DNA of 64,000 nt from Pochonia chlamydosporia 170 (lineage: Eukaryota; Ascomycota; Sordariomycetes; Hypocreales; Clavicipitaceae). Positions 30,523 to 40,292 of this stretch are shown one piece after another. Position 1 is the first letter of the stretch. Each line of letters begins with the position of its first letter. Position numbers and translations under genes: made by a program. The notes beneath the pieces were generated by a model. That model was not told the origin of the DNA. It saw only the letters and a program-made list of their open reading frames with translations, and did no database searches. The DNA lies in assembly GCF_001653235.2 (NCBI RefSeq), contig NW_019154048.1, forward strand, positions 62,001 to 126,000, given 5' to 3'.

Positions 30523-32884
30523 CTACTCGCGCTCTATGAATATCATCTTGCTGTCATAGTCGCCGGTAAACCGCTGCTGAATCCCGCCATTCATGAGTGT
30601 AGCTCCAGAATAAACCCCAAAGCCTTCAACAGCATACTTGCTTTCCGGCTCCAACCCTTCAAGTTTGATCGTGGGATAATTATGTACCGGCACTGTATGA
30701 ATCTGGAAGAGGAACAGGACGGCTTGGCTACCATTGTCCGATACATACAGCGCTGCGGGGAAGTTGGATTCGCCGGGCAAGCTCAGTCGCCACATGTCCC
30801 CTCTTATCACAATCGGATTGACTCTCTCTGCAAGAGCAATCAAGTCAGGAAGTTGAGCTCGGTCGGTGTCTGGTAGGTCATCTGGGTTAAGTTCGAGCCC
30901 AAACGAGCCACCCATCATGGCCACATGGGCTCGAAACTGAAGCGGGATGGTACGACCTGTGAGTTCATATGGGACTGCCCCAATGTGTGCCCCCATCGAC
31001 GACGCCGGATACACCACAGATGTGCCAAACTGTATCTGGAGTCGGTCTAACGCATCTGTATTATCGGATGTCCAGCTCTGGGGAAAGAAATAGAGAACTC
31101 CAGGGTCAAAACGCCCACCTCCTGAGGCACAGCCTTCCCACAGGATATCAGGGAACTGGCGGGTAAGTGTGTCAAAGACGCGGTAAAGGCCCAGGATGTA
31201 GGCGTGGCAGTTGCTCGGAGTTGGACTCTCATGCATGCCTCTGTTGTTATCCCACTTAACATAAGAAACCGGCATAGTTTGCAATATCCTAGATACGGAC
31301 TCAATAATAAAGTCCTGTACCTCTGGTAGAGCGAGGTTTAGTACAAGCTGGTGCCGCGTTTCTGTGGATGGGTAATCTCCTGCTGACAGTACCCAGTCTG
31401 GGTGTTTCTTGTAGAGCGATGAGTTGCGGTTCACCATCTCCGGCTCTACCCACAAGCCAAATTTCAAATTCTGTGATTTTGCCTGACGATTTGGCTTATT
31501 TGTCACTTCAAGGCTTGTGATTTTTGCCACCAGGGAGGCCAAACCATCTGGAAACCGTGCAGGATTTGCTTCCCAGTCACCAAGGCCGGCATGATCATTG
31601 ATGCGAGGATATTTGCCTCCAAACCAGCCGTCGTCAAGCACGAAGAGCTTAACTCCTAGCTGGGCTGACTGTTGAGCAAGTTTGTATATGGTCTTTTCGT
31701 CATAGTCAAAATACAGCCCCTCCCAGCTATTCAGCAATGCTGGGCGAGGCTCATTGACGAACTTGCTCTTGATGAGGTTTTGACGGAATAGGCCGTGAAA
31801 CATGCGTGACATACCACCAATACCATTTGCAGAGAATATACTAACACATTCTGGCGATGTCAGAGCTTTTCCCGGTTTGAGTGGCCAGGAAAGTTGGTTG
31901 GGGTTCATTCCAAGCAGCACCCGAGTTAAGCCTTGGGGACTTTTCTCAACTTCGGCGGTGAAGGATCCAGTGTACACCAGAGAAAACCCCCAGGCTAGAC
32001 CATAACTTTCAGTTGTGCTCGGCTTAACTAACGACACGAACGGGTTGTTGTAGTGTGATGAGTATCCAGTGGCGCTTCCGAATCTATAGACGAGGACTTC
32101 TGGTTAGCATATTACATTACTTCTGCCACCACTGTAGTATCATCCCCATTGTAAGAGACGGTGTCTACGAACCCTTGTGTGCCATAATCGACTTTACGAC
32201 GAGTTCTGGTGCATTCCCTCACCCATTCACCCTGCAGCTGTAGCATTTCATAATCGTCATGTGGTAAATCGACACAAAAGCTGGCTAGCTTTTCGATCGT
32301 GACGTCTCTGTCGCCCACGTTTCGTACCGTAGTACTCCTGACAATGGCATTGTGGTTAGGGAAAACAGAATAGCTCAGGTCAACTTGGATGGAGCTGACA
32401 GCATCAACCATTCGTATGACTAATGTTGTGACCTCGTCGGAATGTCCAAAGGTTGAAGGTAGGCCACTCAAGTCCGGCTTCCCATTGAGAACTGTATGAG
32501 ACTCATACTTGAACGAACTGACTGTATGACCGTCCGGATGCCTTATTCTCACAGCTGGTGAGCGAAAATCTCCCCTTCCAGAGTCAGGAAATTCCCGTCG
32601 GAGATGCTCGTAAGTCGACCAGCCGCCACCATTGGAGGCCTTTCCTGCTATGGGGTTCTCGCTCACGGGGCCACCAAAATGGTCCGAAATCAAGTCACCG
32701 CTACCTTCGTCAACGTGAAAGCGATAGGACACGCCTTTACCGTTGAGGGCAAAAGACCGCCCGTCAGCGACAATGGCTGGATAATACACAAGTTAGCAAC
32801 CTTTTAACTTGCAAATGATCATTTGAACCAACCTCGAAAATCCGTATTTGGAGAAGAAACGCCATTTGGAATCTTTTGCGTCAT
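30523..32884 (-). CDS. GH36 alpha-galactosidase, intracellular
   Basis: The three exons are 32884-32833, 32776-32173 and 32083-30523, giving 738 residues. The first intron (56 bases) is clear. The second (89 bases) has the unusual donor GTTCGT but restores the family motif [15 protein letters not shown] exactly. The N-terminal beta-sandwich domain starts [16 protein letters not shown]. The catalytic barrel contains [24 protein letters not shown] (nucleophile Asp), [14 protein letters not shown] and [12 protein letters not shown] (acid/base Asp). No signal peptide is present, so the enzyme should hydrolyse raffinose-type sugars or melibiose inside the cell. It diverges from sugar carrier 2 across a 772-base promoter with TATA boxes on both sides, a classic import-plus-hydrolysis pair. 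Confidence 0.93.
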
Positions 32885-33656
32885 AATGTGATTCTCTTAA
32901 TGTTTGAGCCAAGTCTGAGGCTCGAGAGAAGAGAACACGATTAAAACAAAACGACTCGGGGCCGACTGTGTAACCTTTGCTTGGAACCGCCTATATACCC
33001 ATTCCATCGTCGCAGTCCCGCTCGGTGGGTTGAATGTCCCCGTCTTCTTGAAGTTTGCGGACGACCAAGACAGGACGGACACAATCCCGATTATTTCCCC
33101 AAAGAGACAAGCCAAGCCAGACGCCACAATAATCAGGACTGGACCGCTTGAATGTCGAATTGCCCCGCGCCAAGTTGGAGAGATGTTAGGAACTATTGGA
33201 AAACTTGGAGAAATCCGGTCCTGCTTTAGCCTCCCTGCCCTAGAACAACTATGGCATGGTCCAATTTGAACCATTCGTGGGGAAATCTACTAAAGCCGAA
33301 TACAGCAACGAACAGCGTGGTTTTTTGCCAACTCTCTTTTGCCGGGGTCAGTGTGTGCATCCAGAGCAAAAGCCATTCGCAGGAAATTGTTGTCAATTAG
33401 CCTTCGCTGGCAGTTCTGGGACGTTTGACCATCAAGTCCCAAGAACCGAGTATATCCCCGTAACCATTGTTTTCCTCGTCAGCTTCAGCCACACAACAAT
33501 CACCCCAACTTGGATCCCTCGAATGGTTGAGTATAAATTACTCGTGTCGACTCAACTTGAGGCATCTGCGAGCACCAGATCATTACCAGAAGCCATCACA
33601 GGCCCCCGCCATTTACCATACCAACTGCTACTTCTCAAAACCGAGTCAGCAACAGC
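32885..33656. promoter_or_regulatory. Divergent promoter GH36 / sugar carrier 2
   Basis: TATA boxes occur about 110 bases from the GH36 start (TATATAG on the minus strand near 32993-32999) and at 33532-33537 (TATAAA), 120 bases before the carrier ATG. An inverted CGG-N8-CCG pair lies at 33076-33089, and an everted CCG-N2-CGG at 33018-33025; both are possible Zn2Cys6 sites. GTGGGG (33277-33282) and CCGGGG (33342-33347) match the fungal carbon-repressor consensus SYGGRG. Binding is inferred, not shown. Confidence 0.55.
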
Positions 33657-35383
33657 ATGGAGAAGCCAACCCTAACCACTGTTGAGCAACTTGGGGTTGA
33701 CCAATCCATAACACAGGCTGCAAAGGATGCTACCATTAGTGATGAGGTGCTTAACCAAGCTGCTCTGGAAGGGACCGCTGACGAACATGAGCTTACTGTT
33801 CGCGGCGCCATCGAGGCATATCCTCATGCCATAATGTGGGCATTAGTATCTGCTACCTGCGTTATCATGGAAGGTTACGATACAAACCTCTTGTCCAATT
33901 TTTTCGCCTACCGTATGTTCCCCCTTGTCTAGGTCCCTTGCGATGTTGTCATGTTGACATCTTAACTGTAGCCTCATTCTTGATCCGATATGGACGCTTT
34001 GTGGGAGTCACGGATGAAACTCCAACAGGATACCAGTTGACGCCCGCGTGGCAGGCTGGGCTGTCGCAAGGCAGCAACGTTGGTTCCATCCTTGGCTGTC
34101 TCATTAGCGGATATCTTGTTTCTAAATACGGATCTCGCAAAGTGCAACTTGGTGCCCTTATCGCACTAACGGCATTTATTTTTGTCGTCTTTTTCGCTCC
34201 AAATCTGACTACCCTAGTAGTTGGCGAGATTCTGTGCGGCTTTCCTTGGGGCATTCTCGCGACAACAGCTCCGGCATACGCCTCCGAGGTGCTGCCGATT
34301 GCTCTCCGCACCTACATGACTTCATATACAAATATGTGCTTCATTATTGGACAGTTGATTTCCGCCGGGGTCCTAAAGGGTCTCTCTTCACGAGAAGACG
34401 AATGGGGGTACAAAATCCCATTTGCTTTGCAGTGGATTTGGCCTGTCTTCCTCATTCCGCTCATCTACATGTCTCCTGAGTCGCCATGGTACTTGGTACG
34501 AATGGGCAAGTTGAAAGAAGCCGAGGAATCCTTACGTCGGCTCCAGTCTCCAAAGGCAACCCATATTGACCCTCGAAAGACGTTATCAACCATCATTTAC
34601 ACCAATAACCTTGAGCAACAGTTACAAGTCGGTACTAGCTACTTCGACTGTTTCAAGGGTTTTGAGCTCCGTCGCACTGAGATTGCTTGCCTCGTGTTTG
34701 CAGGCCAAATTCTCTGTGGAATCTGTTTTGCCTACAACAGCAGTTATTTTTTCTCCCAAATAGGGTTGGGCACAAGCACTACTTACTCCCTTGCCCTTGG
34801 TGGCACCGGGCTTGCTCTGGTGGGATGCTTTGTTAACTGGTTTGTTCTAATGCCGAGATTTGGAAGACGAACAATTTATGTCTGGGGCATGGGCGCGATG
34901 TGCTTGGTGCTCATACTTATTGGCATTCTGAACGTGTGGACTCACCAACGAAGCGTCGCAATGACTCAAGCCTGTCTCACAATGGTATGGACCTTCATCT
35001 TCCAACTGTCGGCAGGGCAGCTTGGATGGGCACTCCCAGCTGAGATGGGCTCTACTCGACTACGTCAAAAGACCATTTGCCTTGCTCGAGACGCGTCCAA
35101 CATCGCCGGCACGATTGGAGGTACTCTTCAACAGTATTTTATGAACCCACAGGCCTGGAATCTCAAGGGCTACACCGGCTTTGTCTGGGGTGGTACGTGT
35201 TTCTTCATGTTCGTTTGGAGCTATTTTCGTCTTCCAGAGACATGGAATAGGTCATACCATGAGTTAGATGTCTTATTTGCAAAGCGAATTCCAGCTCGGA
35301 AGTTTGCGACAACTCTGGTCGACCCGTTTGACGAGCACGACATTTCTAAAATCACAGGAAAGAGTGGTAATGAACGAGTTTAA
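33657..35383 (+). CDS. MFS sugar/oligosaccharide transporter 2 (MAL-type permease)
   Basis: The exons are 33657-33912 and 33972-35383; the intron (GTATGT...TGTAG, 59 bases) restores SNFFAYPSFLIRYGRFVG. The protein is 555 residues, about twelve membrane helices. Sugar-porter motifs are YGSRKVQLG (loop 2-3), PESPWYLVRMGK, FGRRTIYVWG (loop 8-9) and PETWNRSYHELDVLFAKRIP. It would be a proton-coupled carrier in the plasma membrane for alpha-linked oligosaccharides. Pairing with an intracellular GH36 makes raffinose-family sugars or melibiose the likely cargo. Known Metarhizium raffinose transporters belong to this broad class, but orthology was not tested. Confidence 0.9.
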
Positions 35384-36523
35384 GGACTGAGTCTCTAGTT
35401 TAAAATTGAGGATAGCATTGGCTTGGTGTCCCCGATAAGTTTAGCGAGTTATACTGCGCCATTACCCACGCCACAAGCTGTCCAAAACAGAGATGAATTT
35501 TTCTAAGTTGGCTAAAATCTAGTCTTGAGTGCTGTAAACGATTCAGTAAATGTTCAGAAGCATACGTACAGTGATTCATGCAAGAAGGTTAAACCAAACT
35601 CAACCACTTAGCTTTGGGTTGCATTTCCCCAGAAGCTGACCTCTTTCCGTCACTGATCCAGTTGAGCCAACAAAAACTTAAGGAATGCTTCATCGCCCTT
35701 CCTTGGCTAGTTACCGTTGCCTCCATATGTTGTCACAACCACAAGCTTATTACTGTCTATGAACTATCAATATGATTTACCCAAACATTTGTTAATTGAT
35801 CTCTACATCACACTTGGCCCTTTTATTGGATGGTATTAAACGTCAGAAGCCAGGTTTGTCAAAGTCTCTGGGAGTCGGGGGCTCCTAGGGTCAGTACTGC
35901 CGAATAAATACCCGTCAATCACTACAATCCGCCCCAATAACGGCCGTTAACCCATCTTGTGGTCCGCTGTTTTTTCCCCATGGGGAAGCAGGGGCGACTC
36001 GGCGTTACGAATACCCTACTGCAGTTGAATATTTACCCCAGCTGCTGTCAAACTTGTCAGACCAACATGAACGAGGGTTCCTGCAAAAGCCGGTACTTGC
36101 TAGGTTTCCCATGTCAAGGCTGTTGCCCGAAATTCGATTTCTTAGAACAACATGAATGCCGACTAATCCGCCGAAGCAATGATGGCGCATAAACTGCCCC
36201 CTCCCAGATTGGTTAAAACTCGGGGCAGAACTGTGAGCAGCGTTAGTGCAGATGCCTCCCCGCCCTTAGCCCAAAACCCAGCACATGGATACGAACTGTG
36301 AGTGACCATGACGTCTGGCTTGGGACGGTTGATAGTAGTCAACTCTAAGCCTGGCTCAGAGCACAGTTAGTCAAGTGTTCCTCGCCATATGAAGACTATA
36401 AAAGCCCGCCAAATTAACCGCATAAAACTCAAGAAGCTCCCTCGTGTTCAATCATTTGTACGCATTTATGGCAACCCTTGAGGCACATATATCTCGTACA
36501 GGCAACTAAACTGTTGTATAACC
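35384..36523 (+). promoter_or_regulatory. Upstream region of GH27-B
   Basis: This 1,140-base gap has no recognised gene. TATAAAA at 36397-36403 lies 121 bases before the GH27-B ATG and is a good TATA box. CGGCCG occurs in AACGGCCGTTAA near 35940, a palindromic CGG site. Other frames, for example at 35959-36192, show no similarity. Confidence 0.5.
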
Positions 36524-37987
36524 ATGGTGACCCCGCTTGCACTTCTTGTGATTGCTATCGCCCCGGTTATAGCTTCACCAGCACTCAAGATCATAAAGTA
36601 CGGTACTACTCCAAACGGCTTCAGCTCTCCGGCACGTGGCTGGAACTCATTTGGGCTCCAGGCAAATGGCAACACTGCACCAGGATGGTCATTCGATCAA
36701 TCCCATGTGCAAGCCCAGTGTGACGTTTTGGCTTCCAAGCTTCATACGGGAGGCTATACATATTGCAGCTTAGACTCTGGGTGGTCTGAGGGGTCCAATG
36801 GAGACCAGTATGGCCGTATAATCCCCGACAAGTCCAAGTTTCCTGATCTTTCTGGTTTTGCTACCCACCTTCACAGCCGAGGGCTTCAGCTGGGTGTCTA
36901 TGTTGTTCCAGGAGGTTTCATAGCTGACAAGGCAAAACACATTTACGGTACCACTACCACAATCGGTTCCGTTTGTAGTGGTGACAATGGGCTTGTCCGC
37001 TGCAATTGGGACTACACTCGACCAGAGACACAGAAGTGGTTCAACTCTGTTGCCAACCAGTTTGCGTCTTGGTGAGTTTACCCCTGGTCTTACTTTCCAA
37101 ATGCTTTTTCTTTCCTAACGCTTCTTCACAGGGGTGTAGACTTTATTAAATTAGACTACATCACACCTGGGTCTCCCAGCAATGGCGTCAATCTTCCCGC
37201 TGACGAAAGCGGAGAGGTCATCGCCTGGCACAAAGCAATCGCCCAATGCGGCCGCCAAATTCGACTCGACATTTCTTGGAAGCTTGACCGTTCGAAAAAG
37301 TATTTTTCAATTTGGAATCAACATGCAGACTCCATGCGAACCGATCAGGACATCAATAACTCTGGTTCTAGCACCCTTGTGAACTGGGGCACAGTCCAGC
37401 GTGCTGTTGAAAATTATCGACAATTTATTGTTGCATCCTTGCAATATTTTACCATTATAAACACTCATCCAGACTTGGACAATCTCTATGTCGCAAATGA
37501 TCCTTCTGTGGATGGCATTACCTATGCGCAGCAGCAAACCATGATGTCGCATTGGATTGGAGCGGGCGCAAATCTCATCCTCGGCGATGACCTCACCAAG
37601 CTTAGTAGTTTTGGTCTGTATCTTTTAACGCATCCCGCGGCCCAGGGTATTACGTCTTTTACCGCTCAGTATCCAATGCAACCCAGAAATCCGGGCAGTG
37701 GTAACCAAGGCCCTAAACAGATGCAGGCATGGATCTCTGGTCCCAGTCCGTCTGGTGAAGCCGTTGTCCTGTTGGTCAACTACGGGCCGGATCAAGGTCA
37801 GGGAGGGTTTGGAACCACAACTCCAGGCTCACAGCACATGACAATCTCATACGCCGATCTTGGAATTAAACCACCATACAAAGTATACGACGTTTGGAAT
37901 GATAATTACTGGGGGAACGTCTCCGCTGGTCTTGATGTTGGTATTGGAGAAGGGCAGAGCTTTTTGCTGCACCTGACCCGTCCTTAA
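36524..37987 (+). CDS. Secreted GH27 alpha-galactosidase B
   Basis: The exons are 36524-37071 and 37132-37987; the intron (GTGAGT...CACAG, 60 bases) joins FASWGVDFIKLD. The protein has 467 residues. A signal peptide (LALLVIAIAPVIA-SP) precedes the GH27 domain: GWNSFGLQANG, YCSLDSGWSEG, LQLGVYVVPGG, FIKLDYITPGSP (nucleophile Asp), RQIRLDISWKL and DSMRTDQDINNSG (acid/base Asp). A C-terminal beta domain ends near LDVGIGEGQSFLLHLTRP. It would release galactose outside the cell. It is shorter than GH27-A because it lacks the Cys-rich N-terminal domain. The gene ends 153 bases before the transposon at 38141. Confidence 0.93.
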
Positions 37988-38140
37988 GGTGTCTAATCTT
38001 TGACATGAAAGTCGAATCAAGCTTGCTCCCATTTGAAACTGTAATAAACCAAGTTTGTGATTCAGGAATTACCTCCAGCCACTTCATAGGGTTTTCTATA
38101 ACAAATTTCACTCAAGGCTCAGATCTATCATAAATGTATA

Positions 38141-38255
38141 TGTTCCGGGCCAGTCGCGAACGCACCCAATTCGCAAATCGCCCAGTCCATTCGCAAATGG
38201 CCCGGGCCAGTAACAAATATCCACATCCGTGACTGGCCCAGTCTAGTCGCAAATA
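38141..38255 (+). repeat. Terminal inverted repeat, left
   Basis: The 115 bases pair with the reverse complement of 40162-40276 with eight mismatches, all transitions. Internally the repeat has its own hairpin: GGGCCAGT near 38203 pairs with ACTGGCCC near 38231. GGCCAGT-like submotifs recur several times, possible transposase-binding sites. Confidence 0.93.
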
Positions 38256-38289
38256 TAGAGTACACAATATGATCTAATTACAGTTTCCT

Positions 38290-39745
38290 ACTATATCTGC
38301 CCTTGCCTGCTTCCTTTTTAGTCGCTCAACTAACGCCAATTTAGCCCCAATTAACTGCCCTAATTAATTTCCACAGTTATAATTGTCCCTATGGCAATAA
38401 ACTGTACACTCTTTATTTTCCTTGTGATACCTGTACCTCTTGGTATTGCATTCTCCTTTACACTAACATGACACTCTAACTTGTGCACTAGTGGAAGCGT
38501 CCCTAGCTGCTTCTATAAGCGTAACTTCCTTAGTAGTCATCGCAATAGTGATATCTGGCCAGAGGGACTTATTCACGGCGCTTAATCCCTTTATAGGTAT
38601 TAATCGCTTAATAACTCCCAAGTCAGTTAAAATCTTATATCTATAGGCGTAGGGTTCTTCTAGAATACGCCCAAATAGTTGCCAATTATTAGTAGAGGTG
38701 CAATCTTCTCTCAGAACCTTAATAGAGATAATGTCTCCAATATTAAAGTGTTAAATGGTGTGGTGCTTAGAGTACTTCTGTATCATCCAAAGCTTTGCTC
38801 TCTGTGTTGCCTTCTAGGCTTTTGTAATTACTTAATCTAGAAGCTTAGACGCTTGCTGCTCCTGCTCTAACTTGGGAGTTAGAGAGCTATATATTGGTGG
38901 AGAGATTCGCACGTTAATTTCTAACCCTACCCAAGCTTCTAGGCTAATAAGCATGGTAATTTGGGAACTGCCTAGGCTAACCCTAATATTAATTGTGGGA
39001 TTAGAAGCAGGAGAGCTAGGGCTAAGAGTATAGATTAGAGCTTGCGCAGAATCCTCTTAGGGGATGCTAACAGTAGGATCTAATCGCTTTTGCTAATTTA
39101 GCCAGTTAGCATAGGGAGCATAGTCCCTAAAGAGCAGCTCTATAGGTGCACAACTAATAGTTAAGTATTTCTAAGTGTTTATTGCCAATATAACGTCTAT
39201 AATTCTATTAGTCCACTTAGTAGATCTGTTGTCTATTTTCCAAGCTCTAAGCTTTGCTTCTACTACTCTATTAGCTTGCTTAACTAAGCCTTAAGTCTAG
39301 GGCAACCTTAGCGCTCTATTAATAATTTAGATCCCATACTTGCGCAGCAAGATTAATAGGGCTCCCTTAAACTCTTTTCTATTGTCAGTTTAAACAATCT
39401 TAGGTGGTAGGAAGGCGGCAATAAAGCAAGTAAATGCCTCTGTAATTAGCTCTACGTGCTTGCTTTTTAATGGATATAGCTGTGTATATTTAGAGAAGTA
39501 ATCCTTAATATGCAAGATCTACTTGTATTAACCTAATAGTTTATGCCGCATATTAATTAGATCTGCTTGCACACACTCCTAGGCCTAGTTAGTAATAATA
39601 GGAACTAATAGAGCCTTTATTGCAGCTGGTTAATTAAGTGTGCAGTTTTTGCAACGTTAGATAACAAATTTAACATTTGCACGCATTATGCCATAAAACT
39701 TTTGCTGCACTACTTTGCAAGTCTTATTCTTTCCAGCATAAAGTA
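38290..39745 (-). pseudogene. Integrase/transposase pseudogene of the TIR element
   Basis: Read 3' to 5' on the window, the remnants are in order: a zinc-binding end with C-K-N-C near 39650; the first catalytic Asp in QADLINM (39561-39563); the second Asp in TDNRKEFKGALLILL (39384-39386); and a position 35 codons later (39279-39281) where Glu is expected but Lys (AAG) is read. After that come a SIKVLRED-type small beta domain near 38720 and a Cys-rich tail with CKGECNTKRY, CTVYCH and NCGN ending near 38370. The spacing fits D-about 60-D-about 35-E. At least a dozen in-frame stops make it non-functional. The Cys-rich tail resembles integrase-derived KRBA2-type proteins, as I remember that family. 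Confidence 0.7.
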
Positions 39746-40161
39746 GTTATAAATATTAGTTAGTAATTGTATTAAAAGCTTTATTCTTAGGTATAATATA
39801 TTGTGGCTCTAGGTGCTTAGAATCTAGCTTGCAATATAGCTAATTATTAATAAGCTTAAATTTAGAGAAAGCCCTATATTTAAGTTAAGACTTAGCTAGG
39901 TTCCGCGGTTTTTGGTCGGGATTATTAAGTAAGATGTGCAACTGCCGCCATTTAGTGTATTTAATGCGCTCTCTATTTATGTACGTTAGGCTCTTAATGT
40001 AGGCTTTAAACGCGCTGCAAATATTATTTAGAAATAGATTAATAAGAGTAGTTAATAGTTCTATTTGACTTTTAGATGGGATAGTTAGTTATAGCAAGTT
40101 AGTAATAATAATGTCTGGTTAGTTAGTCAGAAAGATAATCTAGGCACATACCGCTAGTTTG

Positions 40162-40276
40162 TATTTGCGACTAGACCAGGCCAGTCACGGATGTGGATAT
40201 TCGTCACTGGCCCGGGCTATTCGCGAATGGACTGGGCGATTTGCGAATTAGGTGCGTTCGCGACTGGCCTGGAACA
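40162..40276 (-). repeat. Terminal inverted repeat, right
   Basis: This is the right-hand partner of 38141-38255, 115 bases, about 93% identical to it in inverted orientation. It ends 16 bases before the last base of the neighbouring carrier's stop codon. Confidence 0.93.
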
Positions 40277-40292
40277 TATATCTACTTTCTGT

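Larger units (their letters stand above)
38141..40276 (-). mobile_element. Decayed DNA transposon with 115-bp TIRs and integrase-like gene (Ginger-like)
   Basis: This is a 2,136-base AT-rich element starting TGTTCC and ending GGAACA, flanked on both sides by TATA (38137-38140 and 40277-40280), a likely 4-base target duplication. The termini are 115-base inverted repeats. The minus strand still reads, through many stops, as a retroviral-type integrase with a zinc finger, DDE core and Cys-rich tail. There are no LTRs, reverse transcriptase or RNase H. A gypsy-type integrase between long TIRs with a 4-base duplication is the design of Ginger cut-and-paste elements. Stops mostly look like CAG/CAA changed to TAG/TAA. 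Class assignment is by architecture only and needs a repeat-library match. Confidence 0.75.

Noticed and set aside
32112..32172. GH36 exon 2 continuing to the stop at 32112
   Set aside because: The sequence after YGTQG loses family similarity; splicing at 32172/32084 restores it with matching phase.
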